A stretch of 64,000 bases of DNA from Rhodococcus sp. 1168 (GTDB taxonomy: Bacteria > Actinomycetota > Actinomycetes > Mycobacteriales > Mycobacteriaceae): assembly GCF_002091955.1 (NCBI RefSeq), contig NZ_MKKY01000084.1:1-64000 (forward strand), written 5' to 3'. Numbering within the stretch: position 1 is the stretch's first letter; the number at the start of each line of letters is the position of its first letter. Made by a program: the position numbers and the translations under genes. Positions 10,207 through 18,704 of this stretch are shown here, one piece after another. The notes beneath the pieces were generated by a model. That model was given only the letters and a program-made list of their open reading frames with translations. It made no database searches and had not been told where the DNA came from.

Positions 10207-10980
10207 CTACTGAGCCGCACTTCCCTGGGTCGTGCCGTTGATCGAGGTCGACTCGGCGCCGTCATGGCCATCGTCTTCGTGACCTGTAGCGACCGGCCCG
10301 CCCTTTGCGGTGCGGGACGGGCGCACCGCCTTGTATCCGACGTTCCGAACAGTACCGATCAGCGACTCGTACTCGGTGCCGAGTTTCGCGCGTAGGCGTC
10401 GAACATGCACGTCCACTGTTCGAGTGCCACCGAAGAAGTCGTATCCCCACACCTCTTGGAGCAACTGCGCACGCGTGAAGACTCGCCCGGCATGCAAAGC
10501 CAGATACTTGAGGAGTTCGAACTCCTTGTACGTCAGATCGAGTGGGCGCCCGCGCAGCCGTGCAGTGTAGGTGCCCTCGTCGATGACGAGTTCGCCGAGA
10601 GTGATTTTTCCCGACGCCTCCGGACTTGCCGCTCCCCCGGAACGTGCGACGAGTAGACGGAGTCGGGCATCGATCTCAGCGGGCCCGGTGCCGGGAAGAA
10701 GAATGTCGTCCAGGCCCCATTCGGAGTTGACGGCGACGAGACCGCCCTCGGTGAGTACGGCCACCACCGGGATCGCCGAACCGGTACTGCCCAGCAACCG
10801 GCACAACCCGCGTGCGGCGGCCAAGTCGGTGCGAGCGTCGACCAGGGCGATGTCGGCGGAACCCGCCTCGAGGAGTGAGGAAACTTCCGTGGGAACAGGC
10901 CGCACATTGTGCGACAGAAGCGCAAGCGACGGTAGAACGGCCTCCGGGTTCGGATCGGAGGTCAGAAGCAGGAGCTCCAC
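10207..10980 (-). CDS. glnR: nitrogen regulator GlnR (atypical OmpR-family regulator)
   Basis: Orphan OmpR/PhoB-type regulator, about 257 residues, controlling nitrogen assimilation in actinobacteria. An atypical receiver domain (about 1-120) is followed by a winged helix (about 130-225) with the near-invariant segments [32 protein letters not shown] and [16 protein letters not shown]. These match mycobacterial GlnR almost residue for residue as remembered. I place the start at GTG 10980 ([10 protein letters not shown]) because it aligns with known GlnR; the frame is open to 11106 but that extension is not family-like. There is no partner kinase nearby, as expected for an orphan regulator. 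Confidence 0.94.
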   Translation of the reverse strand: MELLLLTSDPNPEAVLPSLALLSHNVRPVPTEVSSLLEAGSADIALVDARTDLAAARGLCRLLGSTGSAIPVVAVLTEGGLVAVNSEWGLDDILLPGTGPAEIDARLRLLVARSGGAASPEASGKITLGELVIDEGTYTARLRGRPLDLTYKEFELLKYLALHAGRVFTRAQLLQEVWGYDFFGGTRTVDVHVRRLRAKLGTEYESLIGTVRNVGYKAVRPSRTAKGGPVATGHEDDGHDGAESTSINGTTQGSAAQ

Positions 10981-11138
10981 ACAGCCTCTATTCTTACCGC
11001 TGTCGTGCCGATATCGAACTGAGTCGAATTCTCGGCGGGACGCCGTCTTCGGAGCGAAGCCGACGGCTTTCTCAGGGGGTAAGACTAACTTGCCAACGGG
11101 GACCACCGTTCAACGCAGTCCCGGATCCGTCGGTCACA

Positions 11139-11927
11139 ATGGTCCCCATGCGCAAACTGATCATCGGTCTCGTGAGTCTGCTGGCACTCGCTCTTGTCGT
11201 CGACTTCGGGGTTGCGGCCTACTCCGAGTACCGCGTCTCGCGCGCAATTCGTGAGGGCGGGGACCTCACCTCCGACCCTCAGGTCACGATTCACGGTTTC
11301 CCTTTTCTGACCCAGGCCGCCGAAGGCAAGTACCAGAACGTGGAGGTCCGGGCACAGGACGTCCCCAGCGATTTCGTCGGGTCGACGACCATCGAAGCCA
11401 ATCTGCGTGGCGTATCGATCCCCCTGTCGGATTTGGCCGATGGGTCGGTTCAGACCGTTCCCGTCGATAAACTCGACGGTCGGGTGCGCATCGAAGCGAC
11501 AGACCTCGGACGCTTCCTCGGCATCGTCGACCTGCAGGTTTCTGCGCCACCCGCCGACAAGTCGGACGGCACGGGCGGTTCGGGTGGGTCCGGAAAGACG
11601 ACGAACGGCGGAGTAGTGCTTACCGGCACCGTTCCTGTCGGCCCGGTCGAAACCGAAGTCAGCGTCCAGGCAGATCTGATTCTCGATGGTGATCGGGTGA
11701 GCGTCGTCGCCACCGATTTCTACTTCGGCCCCGAAGGCAGTGCAGACTTCACGATCCCAGACTTCGCGAAGTCTGCTGTACTCGGTCAGTTCACCAAGAC
11801 GATAGAGCGACAGACGCTTCCGTTCGGAGTGCTCCCTACCGATGTCTATGCGGAGGGTTCGCAGATCGTGATCGAAGGCTCGGCGGAGAATGTGACGATC
11901 GACTTGGACCAGATCGAAAAGTCATGA
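11139..11927 (+). CDS. lmeA: LmeA-like DUF2993 periplasmic protein
   Basis: DUF2993 protein of about 262 residues. The mycobacterial homologue LmeA supports lipomannan elongation and stability of the mannosyltransferase MptA. An uncleaved or cleaved N-terminal hydrophobic segment (MRKLIIGLVSLLALALVVDFGVA) precedes a lipid-binding beta-rich domain; a Gly/Ser-rich insert lies around residue 145. Start alternatives are ATG 11139 and ATG 11148 (MRKLIIG); neither has a clear ribosome binding site. It overlaps thiX by 4 bp (ATGA). Divergent from glnR. Confidence 0.85.
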   Translation: MVPMRKLIIGLVSLLALALVVDFGVAAYSEYRVSRAIREGGDLTSDPQVTIHGFPFLTQAAEGKYQNVEVRAQDVPSDFVGSTTIEANLRGVSIPLSDLADGSVQTVPVDKLDGRVRIEATDLGRFLGIVDLQVSAPPADKSDGTGGSGGSGKTTNGGVVLTGTVPVGPVETEVSVQADLILDGDRVSVVATDFYFGPEGSADFTIPDFAKSAVLGQFTKTIERQTLPFGVLPTDVYAEGSQIVIEGSAENVTIDLDQIEKS

Positions 11928-12340
11928 CCGGAATCACAATTCTCGTTGTCGTATTGGTTGCTGCATCGGTGGTCGGCGTAATCCTCACCTCACGCGCCGG
12001 AAAGGTGCGGCACGCAGCCGCGGAGGGAACTTCCCCGCGCTTGAACGCCATGCTGAGGGACGCCGGCGCGGTGGTAGGGCACGCCACGATTCTGCACTTC
12101 TCCGCCGACTGGTGTGGCCCCTGCAGTGCTGTGCGACGCGTGGTGGGACAAGTGCTCGCCGAACTGGACGGTCCCACCGAGCTCGAGCTCGACATCGACG
12201 AACATCAGGCGCTCGCCCGGGAGCTGGGCGTCCTGTCGCTTCCGACGACATTCGTTCTCGACGGGCAGCTGAACCAGCGCGTTCGGATTGCCGGAGTCCC
12301 GAAAGCGGCCGCCCTCGAAGCTGCGTTACTCGACCTGTAG
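11924..12340 (+). CDS. thiX: membrane-anchored thioredoxin-like protein (ThiX)
   Basis: Thioredoxin-fold protein, 138 residues, with an N-terminal membrane anchor (about 3-22) and the redox motif WCGPC (Cys64 and Cys67) followed by a cis-Pro segment LPTTF. It probably acts as a thiol-disulfide reductase on the outer face of the membrane. Its ATG overlaps the lmeA stop by 4 bp, so the two are translationally coupled. It sits just before the sulfur operon, as in mycobacteria. Confidence 0.9.
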   Translation: MTGITILVVVLVAASVVGVILTSRAGKVRHAAAEGTSPRLNAMLRDAGAVVGHATILHFSADWCGPCSAVRRVVGQVLAELDGPTELELDIDEHQALARELGVLSLPTTFVLDGQLNQRVRIAGVPKAAALEAALLDL

Positions 12341-12377
12341 TTCTACTGGTCGGACTTCTCAGGGTATGGTGTTCGAT

Positions 12378-12464
12378 GTGTTGTCCCGCCATGAGCTGTT
12401 GCTCACCAGTCGTCGCACGGTAGACCTGTGCCGACTGGGCGGTTGTTGCTGTCGCTGCTGCTGA
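12378..12464 (+). CDS. poly-cysteine leader peptide of the sulfur-transfer operon
   Basis: A short open reading frame encodes about 28 residues ending LCRLGGCCCRCC. Five cysteine codons in the last six positions follow a VDLC motif. I place the start at GTG 12378 because TATGGT (12365-12370) lies exactly 7 nt upstream, the leaderless spacing seen elsewhere here; an in-frame ATG at 12366 is the alternative. Poly-cysteine leaderless short ORFs are established in mycobacteria as cysteine-responsive attenuators of downstream sulfur genes, including those linked to cysA2. Here it precedes DUF4395-rhodanese-DUF1416 by 160 nt. Low Cys-tRNA would stall ribosomes at the Cys run and relieve attenuation (inference). 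Confidence 0.85.
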   Translation: MLSRHELLLTSRRTVDLCRLGGCCCRCC

Positions 12465-12624
12465 TCCCTCGTTCCGCCGGTGCCCATGGTGCGCACTCCG
12501 GAAAACTTTCAGGCGATCACGGGTAGATCCTTCATTACCCCTCTGCAGATGTGCTGGTTCCGTACTTCGGACCCGCCTCGACAACCGATTCGTTCAACAA
12601 ATCAAGCGCAGGAGCACTTTCTCG
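12465..12624 (+). promoter_or_regulatory. putative attenuator region between leader peptide and DUF4395 gene
   Basis: 160 nt without a gene separate the leader stop from the first structural gene. A small imperfect hairpin GGTTCCG/CGGACC occurs near 12551-12572. AGGAG is seen about 10 nt before the DUF4395 ATG. No classic T-run terminator is visible, so if attenuation occurs it may act by ribosome binding site masking or Rho; this is inference. Confidence 0.45.
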
Positions 12625-13092
12625 ATGTCTACTGACCTACATTCCGCGGTCGAACAAGTCGATGCCCGTGGCCCGCGATTCGCGGCCTGGATCACCACCG
12701 CCGTACTCGTCGTAGTTCTGCTGCTGTCGTCCTTCTCCGTTGCTGCCGCGGCAGTGCTTCTGGCTGCGCAGGCCGTGGTCTTCGCGATCGGTGCGGCCTT
12801 CGGTCCACGGCGCAGCCCTTACGGCCGATTGTTCGCCCTGTTTCTCGCACCGAGGTTGTCGCCTGTCGGCGAACGCGAGCCGACACCGCCACTGAGGTTC
12901 GCGCAGCTCGTCGGCTTCATGTTCGCGACCGCCGGTGTCATCGGTTTCGCCGCTGGGCTACCGACTCTCGGCGCTGTGGCCACTGGCTTCGCATTGTTCG
13001 CCGCCTTCCTCAATGCGGCCTTCGCTTTGTGCCTCGGCTGCCAGATCTATCCCCTCGTGGCGCGGCTGCGACCGCAGCCCGCTCACGCCTGA
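12625..13092 (+). CDS. DUF4395 membrane protein
   Basis: Small integral membrane protein, 155 residues, with four hydrophobic segments (about 22-45, 47-62, 95-115, 117-135) and the family Cys motif ALCLGCQIYPL near the C-terminus. DUF4395 proteins are commonly encoded with rhodaneses and thioredoxin-like proteins, suggesting sulfur or thiol transfer across the membrane; the function is unproven. First structural gene after the poly-Cys leader. Confidence 0.85.
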   Translation: MSTDLHSAVEQVDARGPRFAAWITTAVLVVVLLLSSFSVAAAAVLLAAQAVVFAIGAAFGPRRSPYGRLFALFLAPRLSPVGEREPTPPLRFAQLVGFMFATAGVIGFAAGLPTLGAVATGFALFAAFLNAAFALCLGCQIYPLVARLRPQPAHA

Positions 13093-13164
13093 CTACCTAC
13101 CCACCTATCCATCACCGACCGACACAATTTCTCCCCTCTGATATCCATCACCGAAAGGAAACCC

Positions 13165-14001
13165 ATGGCCCGCTCCGACGTCCTGGTCTCTGCCGACTGG
13201 GCCGAGCAGAACCTGAACGCCACGAAGACCGTTTTCGTCGAGGTCGACGAAGATGCAAGCGCCTACGACGGCGGTCACATCGAAGGCGCAGTGAAACTCG
13301 ACTGGCGCAAGGACCTGCAGGACCCGGTTCGCCGCGACTTCCTCGGCCAGGACCAGTTCTCAGATCTCCTGTCGGCGAAGGGAATCGCCAACGACGACAC
13401 CATCGTGCTGTACGGCGGTAACAACAACTGGTTCGCCGCGTACGCGTACTGGTACTTCAAGTTGTACGGCCACAAGGACGTCAAGCTCATCGACGGCGGC
13501 CGCAAGAAGTGGGAACTCGACGGTCGTCCGCTGTCGAGCGATGTCGTCACCCGGGACACGACGCAGTACCGGGCACAAGCGCCCGACCTGTCGATCCGCG
13601 CATTCCGCGACGAGGTCATCGACGCCATCGGCAACAAGAACCTCATCGATGTGCGCTCCCCCGACGAGTTCTCCGGCAAGATCCTCGCGCCGGCGCACCT
13701 GCCGCAGGAGCAGGCGCAGCAGCGTGGACACGTGCCCTCTGCGATCAATATCCCGTGGAGCACCACAGCCAACGAGGACGGCACGTTCAAGAACGACGAC
13801 ACCCTCGAGGCGCTGTACAAGGAAAAGGGCTACGACGAGGGCAAGGCGACCATCGCTTACTGCCGCATCGGCGAGCGCTCGAGCCATACCTGGTTCGTTT
13901 TGAAGGAACTTCTCGGCAAGTCCGACGTCAAGAACTACGACGGCAGCTGGGTCGAGTACGGCTCCCTCGTCGGAGCACCCATCGAGTTGGAGGTTCACTG
14001 A
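13165..14001 (+). CDS. cysA2: thiosulfate/3-mercaptopyruvate sulfurtransferase (tandem rhodanese, CysA2 type)
   Basis: Two-domain rhodanese, 278 residues, moving sulfane sulfur from thiosulfate to thiophilic acceptors. The inactive N-terminal domain (about 1-120) contains YDGGHIEGA and LYGGNNNWFAAYAYW. The C-terminal domain has DVRSPDEFSGK and the active loop AYCRIGERSSH with catalytic Cys233. Its ribosome binding site is AAAGGAAA, 4 nt before ATG. It follows DUF4395 by 72 bp and precedes the DUF1416 gene by 2 bp. Confidence 0.95.
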   Translation: MARSDVLVSADWAEQNLNATKTVFVEVDEDASAYDGGHIEGAVKLDWRKDLQDPVRRDFLGQDQFSDLLSAKGIANDDTIVLYGGNNNWFAAYAYWYFKLYGHKDVKLIDGGRKKWELDGRPLSSDVVTRDTTQYRAQAPDLSIRAFRDEVIDAIGNKNLIDVRSPDEFSGKILAPAHLPQEQAQQRGHVPSAINIPWSTTANEDGTFKNDDTLEALYKEKGYDEGKATIAYCRIGERSSHTWFVLKELLGKSDVKNYDGSWVEYGSLVGAPIELEVH

Positions 14002-14003
14002 TC

Positions 14004-14309
14004 ATGTGCGGAGCGCCCGTTCAAGGCCAAACGATTCCGGCAGGCGTCGATGTCGAGAAGGAGACCGTCATCACCGGTCGTGTTCTTGCCACCGACGGTG
14101 AGCCTGTGGGCGGCGCATTCGTGCGTTTGCTCGACGGCACCGGCGAGTTCACAGCAGAGGTAGTGGCGTCGGGAACCGGAGACTTCCGGTTCTTCGCAGC
14201 GCCCGGCCAGTGGACCTTGCGTGCACTGTCCTCATCCGGCAACGGTGAAGCGGTGATCACCCCGGAGGGTGCAGGCGTGCACTCGGCGGATGTGACTGTC
14301 GGAGCCTGA
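14004..14309 (+). CDS. sseC: DUF1416 protein SseC
   Basis: Small cytosolic protein, 101 residues, beginning MCGAPVQG and predicted to form a beta-sandwich of the carboxypeptidase-regulatory type (GRVLATDGEPVGGAFVRL). The SseC family almost always accompanies CysA2-type rhodaneses and is thought to aid sulfur transfer, without a defined activity. It starts 2 bp after the rhodanese stop and ends the operon before a strong terminator. Confidence 0.9.
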   Translation: MCGAPVQGQTIPAGVDVEKETVITGRVLATDGEPVGGAFVRLLDGTGEFTAEVVASGTGDFRFFAAPGQWTLRALSSSGNGEAVITPEGAGVHSADVTVGA

Positions 14310-14319
14310 TTACTCCCAG

Positions 14320-14370
14320 CACACGAAAAGCCCCGCATCGATCTCCTTCGATGCGGGGCTCTTTCGTGTG
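14320..14370. terminator. bidirectional terminator between sseC and the cutinase-family gene
   Basis: Long inverted repeat CACACGAAAAGCCCCGCATCG / CGATGCGGGGCTCTTTCGTGTG with an 8-nt loop, located between convergent genes. The A- and T-rich flanks of the GC core allow termination on both strands. Confidence 0.9.
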
Positions 14371-14373
14371 TGT

Positions 14374-15789
14374 CTAGTTCTGCGGTAGCACTATGCCGAA
14401 GGAATCGAGCAGTGCTCCCAAATCGGTGTCACGTGTGGGGGTTCCGGGCGTCGGGAGGGTTTGCGGAGCTGGGCTGGGATCGACCTCAGAGGGTGCCGGA
14501 GGTGCGTCGTCGACGCCCTTTTTCTCGCGTTCGGTTTCGGCCAGATCCGTCACCCAGGCGACAATTTTTTCGCTCTCCCACACACGGCCGTCATTCGGAT
14601 TGTTGTTCCAGTACAACAGGTGCTGGAGGAATCCGAAAAAGATGTACGGCTCGATGAAGACGTCTATTATCCCCTTGTTGTTCTCCAGCAGGCCTTCGCC
14701 TTCGGCACGCACTTTCGCACGCACCGTCTCGGCTCCTGGCCCCATCGCCCAGTCGAGGTCTTCGCGTAGACGCTCGGGGGTCAGACCTGCACGGGCTTTC
14801 CCTTCGTCGACCTGGTAAGTCTGATCGGAAACTTTGACGAGCACTTCGAGCAATGTCTCCTCGGACCCGACCCAGTCCTTCTGGGTGACGATGTCGACGA
14901 TCGCGCGGGTGGCGATGGAAGTCACGGCACGGGCGAAGTCGGCGACGGTCTGGACGGGGTCGAGCACTGTCAGCCGCATCTGTCCGAGCACTCCGAGTGC
15001 CAGTTGCAGCGCGAGAATGTTCTCGGGAGCGTCGCACGCGAGATCGTAGGGCCGACAAGCCCACGTCATCTTGTCGTTCAGCGTGCCGTAATCCTTGGCC
15101 TCCGGCGACTGGAACCCACCGCGTGTTGGGCCGGGCTCGTCGATATTGGGTACGCCCGCAGGTCGGTACGGATCCCCCAAGAGTGCGACACCGGCGACGT
15201 CCTCGCCCGTGACGAGCGCATCGGGAGAGCGGTGTCCGAGTTCCATCGCCACACGCTCGACCACCTCGCCGCCGACGCTGTATCCGAGGAGCACGAACTT
15301 GGTGTCCTCGCCGCACTTGCTCTTGTACTCGTCGAGCAGACGGTTGGTCGATCCGACGCCCGCGGCAACCGATTCCTGGTACGTCGGCACGTCGGACAGG
15401 AATCCCACTCCGTACGTCGATGGATACGGGACGTAGAGCCAACCGACCGATCCCGGGTTTTTCGCGCCGGCCTGGCCGACAGGGAGCGTCACGTTGCCCA
15501 CCCAATTGGACATCGGCGAGCGGGATTCTTCGTTCAGCGGATCACGATCGGCGTCCGAATCGGTGGCGCCGGATACTGTGAGCATCAATATGTCCGGGCA
15601 CTCTTGGGCAAAGTTGTTCGGGTCGATATTCGGGCCGTCGTCTTCGGAAGAGGACCCGGCTGCAGACCCCGTCGAGGACGAGCCCGAGTCCGGGGATGCG
15701 GCTGCCGCCGCAGGAACGGCAAGGAGCAGCGCCACTCCCAGCGTCGCGGACTTGGTCAATATCGAGCCCGCACGTGTTCGGCGACGCAT
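14374..15789 (-). CDS. secreted cutinase-family serine esterase
   Basis: Exported alpha/beta-hydrolase of 471 residues. It has a signal peptide MRRRTRAGSILTKSATLG...AAAAASP (about 1-33), a Ser-rich linker, then a cutinase-like domain with nucleophile motif GYSVGGEV (about residue 160) and CPDILMLTVSGATDS, which resembles mycobacterial cutinase-like proteins. An extended C-terminal region (about 260-471) ends in a Pro/Thr-rich tail. The substrate is probably a lipid ester, but that is not determinable here. ATG 15789 is preferred over a start 7 codons earlier because GAGAGG precedes it and it gives a canonical signal peptide. Confidence 0.8.
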   Translation of the reverse strand: MRRRTRAGSILTKSATLGVALLLAVPAAAAASPDSGSSSTGSAAGSSSEDDGPNIDPNNFAQECPDILMLTVSGATDSDADRDPLNEESRSPMSNWVGNVTLPVGQAGAKNPGSVGWLYVPYPSTYGVGFLSDVPTYQESVAAGVGSTNRLLDEYKSKCGEDTKFVLLGYSVGGEVVERVAMELGHRSPDALVTGEDVAGVALLGDPYRPAGVPNIDEPGPTRGGFQSPEAKDYGTLNDKMTWACRPYDLACDAPENILALQLALGVLGQMRLTVLDPVQTVADFARAVTSIATRAIVDIVTQKDWVGSEETLLEVLVKVSDQTYQVDEGKARAGLTPERLREDLDWAMGPGAETVRAKVRAEGEGLLENNKGIIDVFIEPYIFFGFLQHLLYWNNNPNDGRVWESEKIVAWVTDLAETEREKKGVDDAPPAPSEVDPSPAPQTLPTPGTPTRDTDLGALLDSFGIVLPQN

Positions 15790-16020
15790 TCGAGATCCTC
15801 TCCAGCACACTTCGAGACAGCTTTCGACCAGACAAAAGATGTCGGGCGTAGACCGCCCGACACCACACTGGAGAAGCTACCGTGCCCAGCCCCCATCGTT
15901 TGCTACAGAGTGTGAAACCCCGATGTCAGGGGCCGAATTCTGGGAAATCGCACTATCGACTCCCGGGTTCTCCCCACCGCGATTCTGCGCAGTGAATCGG
16001 GTGGGTCTAAACTCGTCGTC
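15790..16020. promoter_or_regulatory. intergenic region with leaderless promoter of the microprotein gene
   Basis: 231 bp between divergent genes. TAAACT at 16008-16013 followed by 7 nt and GTG at 16021 matches the leaderless layout seen at phoU. Nothing else recognisable was found. Confidence 0.55.
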
Positions 16021-16119
16021 GTGGTCATCTTCTTCGAGCTTCTGCTGGCACTGGCTGCAGTAGCCATCATCGCGTTCTCGCTCTACGTCGTCTATCGCTT
16101 GGTCACCGAAGAATCGTGA
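16021..16119 (+). CDS. 32-residue single-pass membrane microprotein
   Basis: A 33-codon open frame starting with GTG encodes a hydrophobic helix ending [12 protein letters not shown]. It has a perfectly spaced leaderless -10 (TAAACT, 7 nt), about 75% GC at third positions, and a 4-bp GTGA overlap with the nitrobindin-like gene. I recall near-identical short proteins ahead of the mycobacterial orthologue, but cannot check. Function unknown; its coupling suggests a partner or translational-coupling role for the downstream gene. Confidence 0.75.
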   Translation: MVIFFELLLALAAVAIIAFSLYVVYRLVTEES

Positions 16120-16790
16120 CCGAGAGCGCAGCTGACGGGTCGGGCGAGACCACACGGTCCGCCAATGATGCGATCGCCGAAGCTGCCGAGAAGTTTGCGG
16201 CGGCGTCGGCACGCAACATTCCGACGTTGCCTGATCTTCCGCACCCCGAAGACACCGCCAACCTTCGCCTCGGACCCGAACTGAATCCAGCGATGCTTGC
16301 GCTGCTTCCCCTTGTCGGCGTCTGGCGCGGCGAAGGTGAGGGTCGCGATCCCGAGTCGGGGCAGGAGTACCCGTTCGGGCAGCAAATTGTCGTCTCGCAT
16401 GACGGTGGGGCCTACCTCAGCTGGGAATCTCGCTCTTGGCGCCTCGACTCCGACGGCAACTACGCGCACCCAGACCTTCGCGAAACCGGTTTTTGGCGAA
16501 TCACCGGTGATGACGTCAAGGGCAGCGAGACGCCGGAGGTCATCGAGTTTCTGCTGACGCACAGCACTGGCGTCGTCGAACTCTATTACGGGCACGCGCT
16601 CAATCAGACTTCCTGGGAACTCGCGACCGATGTCGTCATCCGGTCCACTTCGGGTGCCCTCGTCGGTGGTGCCAAGCGCCTCTACGGCATCGTCGATGGT
16701 GCCGACCTCGCGTACGTCGAAGAACGTGTCGACGCCGACGGAGAGCTCGCACCGCGGCTGTCTGCTCGCCTCATCCGCTATATCGGCTGA
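16116..16790 (+). CDS. nitrobindin-like heme-binding beta-barrel protein (DUF1794/FABP-like)
   Basis: Cytosolic 10-stranded beta-barrel of the nitrobindin family, 224 residues, orthologous in position to M. tuberculosis Rv0813c. The family motif GVWRGEGEG lies near residue 68. A short acidic/Ala-rich N-terminus (about 1-45) precedes the barrel. Nitrobindins bind heme and react with NO or peroxynitrite; the Mtb protein was first described as fatty-acid-binding-like. The start GTG overlaps the microprotein stop. Confidence 0.88.
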   Translation: MTESAADGSGETTRSANDAIAEAAEKFAAASARNIPTLPDLPHPEDTANLRLGPELNPAMLALLPLVGVWRGEGEGRDPESGQEYPFGQQIVVSHDGGAYLSWESRSWRLDSDGNYAHPDLRETGFWRITGDDVKGSETPEVIEFLLTHSTGVVELYYGHALNQTSWELATDVVIRSTSGALVGGAKRLYGIVDGADLAYVEERVDADGELAPRLSARLIRYIG

Positions 16791-16834
16791 AGTCACTCAT
16801 CGGTCCTTCGGACAATACTTCCTGCGCACGCGAA

Positions 16835-16896
16835 CGGCCCCCGAGCCATACCTGCTTTCAGGTCTCGGCCGGATAAGACCGAGGGCTCGGGGGCCG
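16835..16896. terminator. three-way-junction hairpin element between convergent genes
   Basis: An outer 13-bp perfect stem (CGGCCCCCGAGCC, 16835-16847, with 16884-16896) encloses two further perfect 5-bp hairpins (16850-16854/16859-16863 and 16864-16868/16879-16883) that are directly adjacent. Only two bases between outer stem and first hairpin are unpaired at the junction. It lies between the stops of the nitrobindin-like gene and cydC, so a bidirectional terminator role is likely, although there is no T-run. Confidence 0.7.
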
Positions 16897-16988
16897 GGTA
16901 GCTGCCCTGGATTCGCTTGCCGCTCGCGCGGTCTCCGAAAAGTGAATCCGTCAGCGGTTGCGGCTAGCTGACAGCCACCTCACGTGTC

Positions 16989-18704
16989 CTAGAGTTCTTC
17001 AACGTCAGACCACCTCCTCTCCCGTGTACTCAACAAGGTACGCCGCGATTCCGAAGTCGGCAAAGGAATATTTCCGTCCGGAAGACCAAGGTCCAAGACC
17101 AGGTCAGCACGGGTGTCCACCGGAAGTTGATGAGTCACCACCACGACCGCACGATTGCCGTCGACGATACCGTCGGAGCGGTCCAGGAGCCGTCGTAGCA
17201 GCTGCGCTCCCCCGTCGTCGTCGAGGTGTTCGGTCGGTTCGTCCAGTAGCAGAATCGGCGCGTCGGACAACAGCGCACGAGCCAGCAGAATTCGTCGACG
17301 CTGTCCTCCGGACACAGCCTGCGCACCGCCGACGAGGGGCGTGTGGATTCCGTCTGGGAGCGAAGAGATCCAGGCGCCGAGGCCGACTCGGTCGAGCGCC
17401 TCGACCGCCTCGTCCGGCTGCACGTCGCCGCGTGCCACCCTCAGGTTTTCGAGAATCGAGGTGTCGAACAGGTGCGCATCTTCGGCGAAGAAACGGGCGC
17501 CGGAGCCTTCGACGGTGCCGCTGATCGGTGGCAGCAGTCCCGCGAGCGTCATCAGGAGAGTGCTCTTGCCGATACCGCTGGGGCCGACGATCGCTACCCT
17601 CGCTCCGGGACCGACATCGAGATCGACCGGCACCGTGGTCGAGGATGACCCCGGCCAGCCGCACCGTAAGTTTCTCGCAGTGACACGGTCGGTGCGAGAG
17701 TCCAGATCATCGACTCTCTGCGGAGCGGCCTCGTCCGCAGCGTCGAGAAGTTCAACGATGCGTGACACGGAGATACGGGCCCTCGTCAATGCAATGGCGG
17801 CACCAGGCAGCGCAGACGTCGCCTCGAATGCGGACAGCGGCACCAGCACGATGATCGCCAACGCCATAGGCGTCATACCACCAACTGTTCCGCCCGTGCT
17901 GCCGTACAACGAGATACCGACGAGCAAAGAGCCCAACACCGCCGCGCCGACGGAGAGAGGTAGAGCCGCGTCGGCGAATGCTGCCGGGATTGCCGCACGG
18001 TCGCGGGCCTTCACCGATGCTCGGTTGGCTTCGGCAGCGTCCCGGAGGGTCTCGCTCAATCGTCCGGCGACCCGCAGCTCACCGGCATGGTCGAGGGCGC
18101 GGACGGCGGTTTCGCTGAACTCCGCACGGGCCGAAATACCCTCGGACTCGGCGATGACGGCAGATCTCGCCGCCCAGTAGGGGGCAAGTACTCCGGCGAC
18201 CACGAGCGCCAGCAACAGGATCAGTGCCGCAGCAGGCGAGACGAACGCCAACACGACGACGGCGGCGATCGCCAGAACTATCGATACGCAGATCGGCACG
18301 ATCGCACGCACCACGACGTCACCGAGCACGTCGACGTCGTTGCCGGTGCGCGACATCAGATCGCCGCGACGCAATCCCGCTGCTGCGGCCGGGTTGCCTG
18401 CGGCGAGGCGTTCGTAGAGACGAGTTCTCGCCGAGGTGGTTCCGCGCAGAGCGGTGTCGTGGGTAGCCAGGCGTTCCAGGTATCGGAATACGCCGCGTGA
18501 AATGCCCAGTGCCCGAACCGCTACGACAGCGACCGTCAGATCCAATACCGGTGGCATCTGCCAGGCGCGGGTGATGAGCCAGGCAGATACCGCCGCCAGG
18601 GTCAGTGCGCTGCCCAAGGTCGCGACCCCTGCCGCCACGGACATGGCCACTCGGGACGGACGAAGTTCGAGAAGCTCGAGAGCGCGCCGAAGGTCAACGA
18701 GCAT
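16989..18704 (-). CDS. cydC: cydDC-type ABC exporter subunit CydC
   Basis: Half-transporter of about 571 residues: six-helix membrane domain (about 20-290) and ATPase domain (about 340-545) with Walker A GPSGIGKST, signature VSGGQRRR and Walker B LLLDEPTEHLD. With CydD it exports thiol reductants and is needed for assembly of cytochrome bd. ATG 18704 (MLVDLRRALE) overlaps the cydD 3' end by 11 bp; the ORF opens slightly earlier but has no better start. Last gene of cydABDC. Confidence 0.93.
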   Translation of the reverse strand: MLVDLRRALELLELRPSRVAMSVAAGVATLGSALTLAAVSAWLITRAWQMPPVLDLTVAVVAVRALGISRGVFRYLERLATHDTALRGTTSARTRLYERLAAGNPAAAAGLRRGDLMSRTGNDVDVLGDVVVRAIVPICVSIVLAIAAVVVLAFVSPAAALILLLALVVAGVLAPYWAARSAVIAESEGISARAEFSETAVRALDHAGELRVAGRLSETLRDAAEANRASVKARDRAAIPAAFADAALPLSVGAAVLGSLLVGISLYGSTGGTVGGMTPMALAIIVLVPLSAFEATSALPGAAIALTRARISVSRIVELLDAADEAAPQRVDDLDSRTDRVTARNLRCGWPGSSSTTVPVDLDVGPGARVAIVGPSGIGKSTLLMTLAGLLPPISGTVEGSGARFFAEDAHLFDTSILENLRVARGDVQPDEAVEALDRVGLGAWISSLPDGIHTPLVGGAQAVSGGQRRRILLARALLSDAPILLLDEPTEHLDDDGGAQLLRRLLDRSDGIVDGNRAVVVVTHQLPVDTRADLVLDLGLPDGNIPLPTSESRRTLLSTRERRWSDVEEL

